Below are positions 33,281-42,662 of a stretch of DNA of 52,405 bases, in pieces. The stretch is from Myroides phaeus. GTDB lineage: Bacteria > Bacteroidota > Bacteroidia > Flavobacteriales > Flavobacteriaceae. The first letter of the stretch is position 1. Every line of letters begins with the position of its first letter. The position numbers and the translations under genes were made by a program. Where the stretch lies: contig NZ_FNDQ01000019.1 of NCBI RefSeq assembly GCF_900099675.1, positions 1-52,405 on the forward strand, written 5' to 3'. Under the pieces are notes generated by a model. It saw only the letters and a list, made by a program, of their open reading frames with translations. It had not been told where the DNA came from and did not search any database.

Positions 33281-34120
33281 ATGAGTAAGATACAATGGGA
33301 AACAGCGATCGAGTTTGAAGACATTACATATAAAAAATGTGGTGGAGTAGCTCGTATTGCTTTCAATAGACCAGAAGTTCGTAACGCTTTTAGACCAAAA
33401 ACGACAAGCGAACTATATCGTGCTTTTTATGATGCACAAGAAGATACATCAATCGGTGTAGTACTTTTATCAGCAGAAGGACCTTCGCCAAAAGATGGAG
33501 TTTATTCATTTTGTAGTGGAGGAGACCAAAAAGCAAGAGGTCACCAAGGATACGTAGGAGAAGATGGAATGCACCGTTTAAATATTTTAGAAGTACAACG
33601 TTTAATTCGTTTTATGCCTAAAGTAGTTATTGCTGTTATCCCAGGATGGGCAGTTGGAGGAGGACACAGTTTACACGTAGTTTGTGATATGTCATTAGCG
33701 AGTAAAGAACACGCTATTTTCAAACAAACTGATGCTGATGTTACAAGTTTTGATGGAGGATACGGATCTGCGTATTTAGCAAAAATGGTTGGACAGAAGA
33801 AAGCACGTGAAATTTTCTTCTTAGGAAGAAATTACTCTGCTCAAGAAGCTTTTGAAATGGGAATGGTTAATGCTGTAATTCCGCATGCTGAATTAGAAGA
33901 TACAGCTTACGAATGGGCTCAAGAAGTATTAGCTAAATCACCTACATCTATTAAAATGTTGAAGTTTGCAATGAACTTAACAGATGACGGAATGGTAGGA
34001 CAACAAGTATTTGCAGGAGAGGCTACTCGTCTTGCCTATATGACAGATGAAGCAATTGAAGGTAGGAATGCGTTTTTAGAAAAACGTAAACCTAACTTCC
34101 CTAAAAAATGGATTCCATAA
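33281..34120 (+). CDS. menB: 1,4-dihydroxy-2-naphthoyl-CoA synthase
   Basis: Closes the second ring of menaquinone by a Claisen-type condensation of O-succinylbenzoyl-CoA. The 279-residue crotonase-fold enzyme has VRNAFRPKTTSEL, SFCSGGDQKARG with the oxyanion-hole glycines, IPGWAVGGGHSLHVVCD, SFDGGYGSAYLAK with the catalytic residues, and the C-terminal FLEKRKPNFPKKW. I use the ATG at 33281; the codon at 33239 adds a hydrophobic stretch not found in the family. It is separated from menA and menC by 1.7 kb. Confidence 0.96.
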   Translation: MSKIQWETAIEFEDITYKKCGGVARIAFNRPEVRNAFRPKTTSELYRAFYDAQEDTSIGVVLLSAEGPSPKDGVYSFCSGGDQKARGHQGYVGEDGMHRLNILEVQRLIRFMPKVVIAVIPGWAVGGGHSLHVVCDMSLASKEHAIFKQTDADVTSFDGGYGSAYLAKMVGQKKAREIFFLGRNYSAQEAFEMGMVNAVIPHAELEDTAYEWAQEVLAKSPTSIKMLKFAMNLTDDGMVGQQVFAGEATRLAYMTDEAIEGRNAFLEKRKPNFPKKWIP

Positions 34121-34153
34121 TAAGAATATAAAAGCAGTTGCTTGACAATATTT

Positions 34154-34187
34154 AAAACCGATTTCACTTATGAAGTCGGTTTTTTTT
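34154..34187 (+). terminator. Terminator of menB
   Basis: AAAACCGATTTCA (34154-34166) and TGAAGTCGGTTTT (34171-34183) form a 13-bp stem with one G-U pair, then a T run. Confidence 0.9.
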
Positions 34188-35010
34188 GTTTAAACATTAC
34201 TCTAATTCAAATGCAGAAACCAACTTTGAATCTATAATCTCATATTAAAATACTCTACGAAACTTTTCTTTTCACTACAAAAGGTAATGAAATAACATAG
34301 CTTGTGTTGTTTTACAAATTACAAACCGAACTAATGAACAGATAAATGTTTTAGATATAGTAATCTACCTTCATACTTTTAGATAATAAAGCTATGAGTG
34401 AACTAAAAGCAAGTAAATATAACGATCCTAAAAAGAGGATAAATAGCGCTATTCTAAAGTTTGTTCTTTTAATTCGTATGGAAGAAATCTTTTCAATTAC
34501 AATGTAAACATATAGCTAAAACCCTAAATAAAGTGTTTAAGCACGCAAAACCATTTGAAAACACACAAACCTATAAGGCTAAACAATAAAGTATCTAAAA
34601 AAGAGTCTATATCGTTTACCAGCTGTATTTCTACTTTCTCTGTGAAGACAAAAGTAAAAACAGTCGATCTACTTTCGAACAACAGATAAATAAATCAATA
34701 CAATTATTGAAGCACAAATAAGTTCTTTTTTAGAACGACTAATATATTTAATCCAAAATAAAAGAGTAGAGGACGCTGCTATAAAAGATATTCTATTTCT
34801 AATCAGAGAAGAGTAGAGAATCATAAAAAGAAGCACTATTTATACTTTTAAAAGTAGGGGAATATCTCTTAAAAAAGAGCATCATTTGAGAAATAATTTA
34901 TATGCTTGTCAAGAATATTTTGTCTAATAAGATATCTAATTGGGTGATAATTCAATGTGTTTTTAGTCCCAAAAAAGCATTTATAAACTCAGAAAAAGAA
35001 TACCTTTAAA
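34188..35010. other. Non-coding or decayed stretch between menB and menA
   Basis: No convincing gene. A 37-codon ATG frame (34394-34507, MSELKASKYNDPKKR) and an open stretch ending near 34815 (FLERLIYLIQNKRVEDAAIK then LFLIREE) look faintly protein-like, so this may be a degraded gene. Both are too short to annotate. No hairpin of note was found. Confidence 0.4.
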
Positions 35011-35042
35011 TTGATTATTATTACATAAAAAGAGTATATTTG
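35011..35042 (+). promoter_or_regulatory. Near-consensus promoter with no gene close downstream
   Basis: TTG at 35011-35013, a 21-bp spacer, and TATATTTG at 35035-35042, a full match to the TTG-N19-21-TAnnTTTG consensus and one of the best in the window. Transcription would start near 35049, 360 bp before the next ATG (35409), which has a second promoter of its own. Confidence 0.6.
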
Positions 35043-35048
35043 CCCACT

Positions 35049-35354
35049 TAGACATAGGCTTATACCTTGTTATGAGATGAATATAGATAACTACAATTCC
35101 TTCTAAAATCAATTCATCTTATAGTTTAAGTAACTAACATATTTATATTGAAAACCAATAACATACGCTTAATTAATACAATACATAACTTTTAGTTATA
35201 AGTGTAAAACAGACTTAAAAACACTGGTTTTTACATCAAAATCACAGCAGCTATAACACTTAAAGCTTCACTTTAACTACTATACCTTAATTTACTACTT
35301 CGCAATGCTTTTTTTACAAGTAAAATAAGTTGAATAATTTATTTAGTCAATAGC
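35049..35354 (+). other. Possible non-coding transcript or long leader
   Basis: The roughly 300 bp after the promoter at 35011-35042 have no open frame of gene quality. AGATGAAT (about 35074) faces ATTCATCT (about 35112), and TGTAAAAC faces GTTTTTACA (about 35204-35236), so weak hairpins are possible. No GC-rich terminator stem was seen. Confidence 0.35.
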
Positions 35355-35385
35355 TTGGGGTATCTTATTATTCAATGTAACTTTA
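35355..35385 (+). promoter_or_regulatory. Predicted promoter of the 103-aa gene
   Basis: TTG at 35355-35357, a 20-bp spacer and TAACTTTA at 35378-35385 (one base off TAnnTTTG). A transcript from here would start near 35391. This makes the in-frame TTG at 35355 a promoter element rather than a start codon. Confidence 0.45.
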
Positions 35386-35408
35386 CTTCACTTTATAAAC
35401 CAAAAAAA

Positions 35409-35720
35409 ATGGCCCAATTAATAGTGAGACGCAAAAAAGCAGTTGTAGATAGAAATAGAAACTACAGTGTTTTTTTAGATGGAGATAAGATTGCATTAAT
35501 ACCTAATGGCGAAGAATTGACTTTTAATATCAATGCAGGTAAACATATTATAAGTGCTAAAGTTGATTGGAATTCTTCTAATGCGATTGTTTTTGAAGTA
35601 CAAGAAAACGATATTATTCATTTCACTTTATCTACTGCAAATCCTTTTTCAGCTATTTATTATACGTTAGTAAAACCAAATAAGTACTTGAAATTTAAGT
35701 TGCATAGCATCACAAAATAA
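35409..35720 (+). CDS. Small conserved hypothetical protein (103 aa)
   Basis: A beta-rich protein, IVRRKKAVVDRNRNYSVFLD then GDKIALIPNGEELTFNINAGKHIISAKVDW, that resembles small bacterial proteins of unknown function with an immunoglobulin-like or PEGA-like fold: a short ligand-free domain with the GKHIISAKVDW turn. No signal peptide. I use the ATG at 35409. It stands between menB and menA, separated from menA by 148 bp, and its role is unknown. Confidence 0.72.
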   Translation: MAQLIVRRKKAVVDRNRNYSVFLDGDKIALIPNGEELTFNINAGKHIISAKVDWNSSNAIVFEVQENDIIHFTLSTANPFSAIYYTLVKPNKYLKFKLHSITK

Positions 35721-35868
35721 CATTTATCAAAGCCACATCAGTTCTTCTTTATCTTTTGATTTAAATGCTTTTCTAATAATAAGGAGTAACTTTCATATTT
35801 TCTCTTTAATTTTGGACTTTGATTACTGCAAGCAGTAATACAAAAGCTTAAAATAATTAAAAGAGTTT

Positions 35869-36780
35869 ATGACTAAAACTAAAGCGTGGATTAGTGCAGC
35901 AAGACTGCGTACACTACCACTTTCAGTATCAGGTATTATAGTTGGATCAGCTTGTGCTTATCCTTTTTTTTCGGCAAATACACTATTCACAAGTATCTTC
36001 TTGTTTGCTATTTTGACTACATTATTGCTACAAATACTTTCAAATTTTGCCAATGATTATGGAGATGGTGTAAAGGGAACTGATAACGAAAATCGTATTG
36101 GTCCACAACGCGCTGTGCAAAGTGGAATCTTATCTGCTCAACAAATGAAAAAAGGGGTTATTGTAACATCAATCCTTTCTTTAATAGTTGCATTAATCTT
36201 AATCTATTTATCATTCGGTAAAGACAATTTTTTTACTTCTTTATTCTTCTTTGTCTTAGGGATTGCGTGTGTAGTTGCTGCAATTAAATACACAGTTGGA
36301 AAAGGAGCTTATGGTTACAGAGGCTTAGGTGACTTATTTGTATTCATCTTTTTCGGATTAGTAAGTGTATTAGGCAGTTTCTATTTATACGGGCAAATAT
36401 TCGATTTCTGGGTTATCTTGCCTGCAGTTGCTATTGGAAACTTGAGTATTGCTGTTTTAAACATTAACAATATGCGAGACTTAGATGCAGATAAAGTAGT
36501 AGGCAAAAATACACTTGCTGTTAAATTAGGAAGAGAAGGAGCTAAGAAATACCATTATTTTATCATTCTATTCGCTCTAACCGCATTAGTAGTCTACGGA
36601 ATACACGCTGGTTTCAGTGCTATTAACTATCTATTTGTAATAGCTTATATTCCTTTGATCAAACATTTAATATTTGTAAAACAAAACACTATTCCTAAAG
36701 AATTAGACACACAAATGAAGATTGTTGCTTTATCAACTTTCTTATTGTCTGTTTTATTTTCATTAGCTTTAGTATTCTAA
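35869..36780 (+). CDS. menA: 1,4-dihydroxy-2-naphthoate polyprenyltransferase
   Basis: Attaches the polyprenyl chain to dihydroxynaphthoate, the membrane step of menaquinone synthesis. The 303-residue UbiA-family protein has eight or nine membrane helices and two Asp-rich motifs: NDYGDGVKGTDNENRIGPQR near residue 62, which binds prenyl diphosphate, and NNMRDLDADKVVGKNTLAVKLG near 200. It is followed by an MBL hydrolase after 12 bp and then menC after 8 bp, an operon. Confidence 0.95.
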   Translation: MTKTKAWISAARLRTLPLSVSGIIVGSACAYPFFSANTLFTSIFLFAILTTLLLQILSNFANDYGDGVKGTDNENRIGPQRAVQSGILSAQQMKKGVIVTSILSLIVALILIYLSFGKDNFFTSLFFFVLGIACVVAAIKYTVGKGAYGYRGLGDLFVFIFFGLVSVLGSFYLYGQIFDFWVILPAVAIGNLSIAVLNINNMRDLDADKVVGKNTLAVKLGREGAKKYHYFIILFALTALVVYGIHAGFSAINYLFVIAYIPLIKHLIFVKQNTIPKELDTQMKIVALSTFLLSVLFSLALVF

Positions 36781-36792
36781 AAAAGATAAATT

Positions 36793-37479
36793 ATGAAAAT
36801 CACGTATTATGGACATGCATGTATAGGCATTCAAATAGAAGATATTAATATTATTGTTGACCCGTTTATCACAGGAAATCCATTACCTGAGGCAAAAGCA
36901 ATTGACGTAGATGTAATTAAAGCTGATTACATCTTAATTACCCACGCACATGGTGATCACATCGCAGATGTAGAGCGAATTGCAAAAAATAATCCTGATG
37001 CTCTAATTGTATCAAATGCAGAGATTGCAGGGCATTATGAAGCTAAAGGACTTCAAACACATCCAATGAATCATGGAGGTAGCTGGTTGTTTGATTTCGG
37101 GAAACTTAAATATACTCCAGCTATACACTCGAGTTCTTTTCCTGATGGTAGTTATGGAGGACAGCCAGGAGGATTTGTTATTGAAAGTAAAAACAAGAAT
37201 ATCTATATCGCAGGAGATACATCATTAACGATGGATATGCAGTTAATACCAATGTTTACTAAACTTGATTTAGCCATTTTACCTATTGGAAGTAATTTTA
37301 CAATGGATATAAACGAAGCTGTTATTGCTTCAAATTTTGTGCAATGTGATAAGGTTTTAGGTTATCACTTTGATACGTTTGGTTATATTGAAATTGATCA
37401 TGAAGAAGCTAAACGTAAGTTTTTCGAAAACGGAAAAGATTTAATGCTTTTAAACATTGGAGAAAGCTTAACATTATAA
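36793..37479 (+). CDS. UPF0173-type metallo-beta-lactamase-fold metal-dependent hydrolase
   Basis: A 228-residue cytoplasmic protein. YYGHACIGIQ opens the fold, the metal-ligand motif is THAHGDHIAD, and later metal residues are in AIHSSSFPDG, IAGDTSLTMDM and GYHFDTFG. The family function is not established. Being between menA and menC suggests a link to quinone metabolism, as in many Flavobacteriaceae, but a thioesterase role is only a guess. Confidence 0.88.
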   Translation: MKITYYGHACIGIQIEDINIIVDPFITGNPLPEAKAIDVDVIKADYILITHAHGDHIADVERIAKNNPDALIVSNAEIAGHYEAKGLQTHPMNHGGSWLFDFGKLKYTPAIHSSSFPDGSYGGQPGGFVIESKNKNIYIAGDTSLTMDMQLIPMFTKLDLAILPIGSNFTMDINEAVIASNFVQCDKVLGYHFDTFGYIEIDHEEAKRKFFENGKDLMLLNIGESLTL

Positions 37480-37487
37480 TTAGAATT

Positions 37488-38522
37488 ATGAAAGCAAGTT
37501 ATAAAAGACATTTACTTAAATTTAAGAGACCTTCAGGAACATCAAGAGGGATTCTTACAGAAAAGGAAACGTGGTTTATTAAACTGGAACATAATGGCAA
37601 AATAGGAATAGGAGAGTGCGGTATACTGCGCTCTCTTAGTTTTGATGATAGACCTGATTATGAACACAAGCTAAAATGGGTTGTTCAAAATATCCATTTA
37701 GGAAAAGAAGTATTATGGAATGAGTTACTTGAATGGCCTTCAATTCAATTTGGAATAGAGCAAGCTTTTCTATCACTTGAAAGTAACAACCCGTATATTT
37801 TATTCCCTTCAAAATTTACAAAAGGGGAGGACTCTATTCAAATTAATGGATTGATTTGGATGGGTGAAGAAGGCTTTATGAAAGAGCAAATTGATGAGAA
37901 GTTAAAGCAAGGGTTTAAGTGTGTTAAACTTAAAATCGGAGCGATCGATTTTGAAAAAGAACTCGGATTATTGCGTTATATTCGTGAGCATTTTACTTCA
38001 AAAGACATTGAATTAAGAGTTGATGCAAATGGTGGTTTCTCCCCAAGTGACGCTTTAAGTAAATTACACCAACTATCTGAATTACAACTACATAGTATCG
38101 AACAACCTATCAAACAAAAGCAATATGACAGTATGTCAGTTCTATGTAAAAACACTCCTTTGCCTATTGCACTTGATGAAGAATTAATAGGTGTGATAAA
38201 CTATCAAGATAAAGCTGATTTATTAGATAAAATTACTCCACAATATATTATCTTAAAGCCAAGTTTAGTTGGTGGAATTAAGGGTACTTTAGAATGGATT
38301 AAACTAGCAGAAGAACGTAATATCAGTTGGTGGATTACATCAGCTTTAGAAGGTAATATAGGACTGAATGCAATAGCACAATGGACCTACACTTTGCAGT
38401 CAAATTTACCACAGGGATTAGGAACAGGTGCTCTTTATACTAATAATTTTGATTGTCCATTAGAAGTTAAAAATGGAGAGTTGTGGTATAATATAAAAGA
38501 GAACTGGAAAGGTACTCTATAA
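37488..38522 (+). CDS. menC: o-Succinylbenzoate synthase
   Basis: Dehydrates the menaquinone intermediate SHCHC to o-succinylbenzoate. It is an enolase-superfamily enzyme of 344 residues. The catalytic Lys pair is in CVKLKIGAIDFEKEL, the metal ligands follow in LRVDANGGFSP, EQPIKQ and ALDEELIG, and the second Lys is in ILKPSLVGGIKG. The MenE and MenD genes, needed for the pathway, are not in this window. The operon ends at the hairpin at 38541-38582. Confidence 0.93.
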   Translation: MKASYKRHLLKFKRPSGTSRGILTEKETWFIKLEHNGKIGIGECGILRSLSFDDRPDYEHKLKWVVQNIHLGKEVLWNELLEWPSIQFGIEQAFLSLESNNPYILFPSKFTKGEDSIQINGLIWMGEEGFMKEQIDEKLKQGFKCVKLKIGAIDFEKELGLLRYIREHFTSKDIELRVDANGGFSPSDALSKLHQLSELQLHSIEQPIKQKQYDSMSVLCKNTPLPIALDEELIGVINYQDKADLLDKITPQYIILKPSLVGGIKGTLEWIKLAEERNISWWITSALEGNIGLNAIAQWTYTLQSNLPQGLGTGALYTNNFDCPLEVKNGELWYNIKENWKGTL

Positions 38523-38540
38523 AATTACTTATAAGACCAT

Positions 38541-38582
38541 AACAAATAGCCTGAAAACAAACTAGTTTTCAGGCTATTTGTT
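38541..38582. terminator. Bidirectional terminator between menC and the AraC gene
   Basis: An 18-bp perfect stem (38541-38558 with 38565-38582, core AATAGCCTGAAAAC) with a 6-base loop. The two genes converge on it, the AraC stop being 8 bp away. Confidence 0.9.
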
Positions 38583-38589
38583 ATGATTA

Positions 38590-39462
38590 TTATTTACTTC
38601 GCCTATATCCATCTGGTGAAATACCTATATGTTTTTTAAAGAATCTTGAAAAATAAGAATTATCTTTAAAACTAAGCTTAAAAGCAATTTCAGCAACACT
38701 TAAATTAGTATTTACAAGTAATCTTTTACTTTCTAATAAAATCCTATTTCTAATTAATTCACCTGAAGACTGACCTTTAAATTTCTTACATTTTGAATTC
38801 AAATAATTTGGGCTTACATGTAATAGTTTTGCATAGTCGTTAGGAAAGCGCAGCTCATAAAAATGTTTATCTATTAGTTTTTCATAATTATTAACCAAAG
38901 CTGAATGGTGTATTATGTCCTCAGACACCTTATTTTTAGCTTCATACAACTCTACAGCTGTCAAAAGTAATTCTAATACATAAATATGTAATAGATTGAA
39001 TTCCTTTCTTTTATTTTTATTAAAAGCTATTTTTATACTATTGAACATTCTATCAAATTCATTGAAAAATTTATTAACTTTGAACAAATTTTCAGTGTTA
39101 TGTTGACTAAAGAATTTAAAATTATTTAAAAAGTCCTTATCAACTAAATATGAATAAAAGAAATCAATAGTGAAATTTAATACATAGCCTTGTGTAGACT
39201 CATTAAAATCCCATTTATGAACTTGAGCAGGAGCAATAAAGAATAAATCACCTTTATTGATGTTAAATATCTTATTATCAATAAAATGTTTACCTGTTCC
39301 ATTTGTAATAAATAATATTTGATAAAATAAATGATGGTGGGCAATTGAAACTAAACTGTTTTGAGATTCAATCACTTCCTTTAAATCAAGGATTATACAG
39401 TCTTTATGATTATTATATTGATCTAATAAATCACAGCTATTAAAACGAGGAATATTATTCAT
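38590..39462 (-). CDS. AraC-family transcriptional regulator
   Basis: A 290-residue protein with an N-terminal cupin-type sensor domain (HHHLFYQILFITNGTGKHF, KGDLFFIAPAQVHKWDF) and a C-terminal pair of helix-turn-helix motifs. The second motif is AEIAFKLSFKDNSYFSRFFKKHIGISPDGYRR, typical of the family. The ligand is unknown. The gene is divergent from a DMT transporter gene, 204 bp away; such pairs usually mean that the regulator controls the transporter. Confidence 0.92.
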   Translation of the reverse strand: MNNIPRFNSCDLLDQYNNHKDCIILDLKEVIESQNSLVSIAHHHLFYQILFITNGTGKHFIDNKIFNINKGDLFFIAPAQVHKWDFNESTQGYVLNFTIDFFYSYLVDKDFLNNFKFFSQHNTENLFKVNKFFNEFDRMFNSIKIAFNKNKRKEFNLLHIYVLELLLTAVELYEAKNKVSEDIIHHSALVNNYEKLIDKHFYELRFPNDYAKLLHVSPNYLNSKCKKFKGQSSGELIRNRILLESKRLLVNTNLSVAEIAFKLSFKDNSYFSRFFKKHIGISPDGYRRSK

Positions 39463-39639
39463 TTCATTATTTTATAATTACTAATCATAGTGCTTAAAAA
39501 AAACACTATCTCTACAAATTTAGTAATTTTTTACAAACAAAATATTTTTAATTAACATATTAAATATACGATAATACATATTATGTAAAATAGATCGTTT
39601 TAATTACTCACCTAACACTTCTACATTCTTTTAAATCTT

Positions 39640-39647
39640 TATATTTG
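39640..39647 (+). promoter_or_regulatory. Predicted -7 element of the DMT transporter gene
   Basis: TATATTTG, exact to TAnnTTTG, 20 bp before the ATG at 39667. The rest of 39463-39639 is AT-rich, with no clear operator repeat. Confidence 0.55.
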
Positions 39648-39666
39648 CAACCTAAGTTTTAAAACA

Positions 39667-40533
39667 ATGCTATACCTTATATTGAGTATTATTGGCAGTC
39701 TTTCTGTGGGAATTTTATTTAAAATAATCAAAAAACTTCCTATTGATATTTATCAAATAATTATCATTAACTATATTTCAACTGTAGCTTTATCGAGTTT
39801 TATTTTTAAACCTAACTATAATATGGTTGATAGTAATTTCCCTTATCTATTGGTCCTAGTTTTAGGACTTTTACTACCATCAATATTTATATTTCAATAT
39901 TTAAGCATTAAGCATACAGGAATTCTAAAAACAGATATTGCTCAACGAATGTCTCTTTTTATTCCTATTATGGCTTCAATATTTTTTTTTAAAGAGAATA
40001 TTACACTGTTGAGATATATTTCGTTATTTCTCGGTTTTATAGCAGTTTACTTCATACTTAGTAAAGCAGAAAAAAACGCAATTACTATAAATAGTAAAAA
40101 TATATTACATCTAATTTTAGTATTTGTAGGTTTTGGTGTAATTGATATTCTATTTAAGCAAATGGCATTATACTCAGTTGTTCCTTATACAACTACTCTA
40201 TCTTCTGTCTTTATCCTTGCTTTATTACTGTCTTTACTATTTTATGGCATATTCTGCTTTTTCAGTAAAACAAAACTAAATATTACAAAATACACTTTAC
40301 TTTTTGGGCTAATTATAGGTGTTTTAAATTTTGGTAATATATATTTTTATCTAAATGCTCATAAAGCTTTTGCACAAAACCCAACTATTGTATTTGCAGG
40401 AATGAATTATGGTGTTATTGTATTTGGAACTTTAATAGGTTATTTTGGGTTTAAAGAGAAACTTAGTAAAAAGAACGTCTTAGGTTTAATAATTGCCATT
40501 ATTGCAATTGCGTTATTAATGTATAGTTTATAA
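39667..40533 (+). CDS. EamA/DMT-type membrane transporter
   Basis: A 288-residue membrane protein of about ten hydrophobic helices in two halves of similar layout, as in the drug/metabolite transporter superfamily. The first half includes LVLGLLLPSIFIFQYLSIKH and TDIAQRMSLFIPIMAS; the second ends in a block near KKNVLGLIIAIIAIALLMYS. Cargo is unknown. Regulation by the divergent AraC protein is inferred. Confidence 0.88.
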   Translation: MLYLILSIIGSLSVGILFKIIKKLPIDIYQIIIINYISTVALSSFIFKPNYNMVDSNFPYLLVLVLGLLLPSIFIFQYLSIKHTGILKTDIAQRMSLFIPIMASIFFFKENITLLRYISLFLGFIAVYFILSKAEKNAITINSKNILHLILVFVGFGVIDILFKQMALYSVVPYTTTLSSVFILALLLSLLFYGIFCFFSKTKLNITKYTLLFGLIIGVLNFGNIYFYLNAHKAFAQNPTIVFAGMNYGVIVFGTLIGYFGFKEKLSKKNVLGLIIAIIAIALLMYSL

Positions 40534-40560
40534 TAAACTCTTGAATATATCATATCAATA

Positions 40561-40600
40561 AAAAGCCCTCGAATATCAAGATGTTATTCGAGGGCTTTTA
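40561..40600. terminator. Bidirectional terminator between the DMT transporter gene and acs
   Basis: AAAAGCCCTCGAATA (40561-40575) pairs with TATTCGAGGGCTTTT (40585-40599), a perfect 15-bp stem with a 9-base loop. It serves both convergent genes. Confidence 0.93.
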
Positions 40601-40619
40601 TATCTATAAACCTGTATTT

Positions 40620-42530
40620 CTACTGATTATGTCCTTCAATAATTGTTTTAATTACTTCTGGATTGATTAATGTAGAAACATCTCCAAATTCTTGTGTTTC
40701 TCCATTTGAGATAGCTCTAAGTATTCTTCTCATAATCTTTCCAGAACGCGTTTTAGGAAGACTTTCTATAAATAAAATCTTGTCTAATTTGGCAATAGGT
40801 CCAATATGACTAGAAATAAGATTATTAATTTCTTTCATAAGGTTTTCACGATCACGGTATTCACCTTCTACTTTAAGCGTAATAAAGCCATATAATGCAT
40901 TTCCTTTAATGTCGTGCTTATAACCAACAACCGCACTTTCTGCAACTGCTGGGTGTTCATTTATTGCGTCTTCAATTGGAGCTGTACCTAAATTATGTCC
41001 TGAAACAATTACAACATCGTCAGCACGACCGGTAATTCTATAATATCCAACTTCATCTCTTAATGCACCATCTCCGGTAAAATATTTACCAGGAAATTGA
41101 CTAAAATACGTTTCTTGATATCTTTCGTGGTCTCCCCAAATTGTTCTTGCCATAGACGGCCATGGAAACTTGATACACAGAGCTCCATCAATTTGATTAT
41201 CTTCTATTTCATTTCGTTTTTCATCCATCAAGACAGCTTGAATACCTGGCAATGGCAATGTAGCATAAGTTGGTTTAGTCGGTGTAATAAAAGGCAACGG
41301 AGAAATCAAGATACTTCCCGTTTCTGTTTGCCACCAAGTATCCACAATTGGACATCTCTTTTTACCAACATGGTCATTGTACCAGTGCCAAGCTTCTTCG
41401 TTAATTGGTTCTCCTACAGACCCAATCACTCTCAAACTTGATAAATCATGTGAATTTACATATTTGTAATCCTCCGTCATTAATGAACGAATTGCTGTTG
41501 GTGCAGTATAAAACTGTGTAACTTTATATTTATCAATGATATCCCAAAATCTGCTTGGTGTAGGATAAGAAGGAACTCCCTCAAACATTACAGTTGTAGC
41601 ACCATTTAATAAAGGACCATAAACAATGTATGAGTGCCCTGTAATCCAACCACAATCTGCTGTACACCAGAAGATATCTTCTTCTTTATAGTCAAAAATA
41701 TTGCGGAATGAATACGCCGTTTGTACCATATAACCCGCCGTTGTATGAACCATTCCTTTAGGTGAACCTGTAGATCCTGATGTATAAAGAATAAACAGAG
41801 GGTCTTCAGCATCCATAACTTGAGCTACGTGATTTGTTGAAGCTTCTTCATATAATGGCTCTATCCATAAATCTCTACCTTCTACCATTTTTGTTTCAGC
41901 ACCAGTTCTATTTACAACTAATACTCTTTCTACTGAAGGACAGTTAACTAACGCCTCATCAATAATTGGCTTTAACGGAATAGTCTTGCTTCCTCTAAAG
42001 CTACCATCTGATGTAATAACAAACTTACATTCAGAATCGTTTACTCGTTTTGAAACAGCAGATGAAGAAAATCCTGCGAATATCACACTGTGAATTGCTC
42101 CTATTCTTGCACAAGCTAACATAGCTACAGATAACTCCGGAATCATTGGTAAGTAAATACAAACCCTATCTCCTTTTTTAAGACCTTGATCCTTCAGTAC
42201 GTTTGCCATTTTACAAACTCTGATATATAAATCGTTATAAGTGATTGTTTGTGCCTCTTCTTCCGGATTATTAGGTTCAAATATTATAGCTGCTTTATCT
42301 CCGCGTTTTGCAAGATGTCTATCTATACAATTTTTTACAATATTAAGTTTACCATTTACAAACCATTGAAATTTTGAGTTTTCCATATCAAAGTCAAAAA
42401 CTTTGTCCCATACTTGATACCATACAAAGTTCTCTTCTGCTATTTTACTCCAAAATTTACGTGGCTCTCGAACAGATTTTTTATAATGTTTAAAATACTG
42501 TTCAAGGTTCTCTATTTTATAATAACTCAT
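40620..42530 (-). CDS. acs: Acetyl-CoA synthetase (acetate-CoA ligase)
   Basis: Activates acetate to acetyl-CoA via acetyl-adenylate. The 636-residue protein is of normal length. It shows ILYTSGSTGSPKGMVHTT (ATP site), ADCGWITGHSYIVYGPL, WWQTETGS, YFTGDGA, ITGRADDVV and the C-terminal KTRSGKIMRR with the Lys subject to acetylation in this family. It is monocistronic, with a terminator shared with the DMT transporter gene. Confidence 0.97.
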   Translation of the reverse strand: MSYYKIENLEQYFKHYKKSVREPRKFWSKIAEENFVWYQVWDKVFDFDMENSKFQWFVNGKLNIVKNCIDRHLAKRGDKAAIIFEPNNPEEEAQTITYNDLYIRVCKMANVLKDQGLKKGDRVCIYLPMIPELSVAMLACARIGAIHSVIFAGFSSSAVSKRVNDSECKFVITSDGSFRGSKTIPLKPIIDEALVNCPSVERVLVVNRTGAETKMVEGRDLWIEPLYEEASTNHVAQVMDAEDPLFILYTSGSTGSPKGMVHTTAGYMVQTAYSFRNIFDYKEEDIFWCTADCGWITGHSYIVYGPLLNGATTVMFEGVPSYPTPSRFWDIIDKYKVTQFYTAPTAIRSLMTEDYKYVNSHDLSSLRVIGSVGEPINEEAWHWYNDHVGKKRCPIVDTWWQTETGSILISPLPFITPTKPTYATLPLPGIQAVLMDEKRNEIEDNQIDGALCIKFPWPSMARTIWGDHERYQETYFSQFPGKYFTGDGALRDEVGYYRITGRADDVVIVSGHNLGTAPIEDAINEHPAVAESAVVGYKHDIKGNALYGFITLKVEGEYRDRENLMKEINNLISSHIGPIAKLDKILFIESLPKTRSGKIMRRILRAISNGETQEFGDVSTLINPEVIKTIIEGHNQ

Positions 42531-42600
42531 GGTTTAGTAGTAATATTTTTATGTTATGTTATTTTAAGTTTCTAAATATATGATATTAGAGGTAAAAAAC

Positions 42601-42644
42601 AAAAAAGTCATACATTATTTATAAAAATAATGTATGACTTTTTT
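42601..42644 (-). terminator. Terminator of the nitronate monooxygenase transcript
   Basis: A 20-bp perfect stem (42601-42620 with 42625-42644, core GTCATACATTATTT) closes on a 4-base loop. On the minus strand it lies 19 bp after the stop at 42663 and ends in T. It is 71 bp upstream of the acs start. Confidence 0.88.
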
Positions 42645-42662
42645 ATATACTAATTTTCTATG

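Noticed and set aside
34394..34507. 37-codon small protein gene
   Set aside because: Short, AT-rich, no promoter or family support; kept only as a comment in the intergenic entry.
35355..35408. TTG-initiated longer form of the 103-aa protein
   Set aside because: The TTG is better explained as the -33 part of a promoter (20-bp spacing to TAACTTTA).
40620..42530. MenE (o-succinylbenzoate-CoA ligase) as the identity of the ligase near menC
   Set aside because: Its length (636 aa), WWQTETGS and the C-terminal acetylation-type motif fit acetyl-CoA synthetase; MenE is far shorter.
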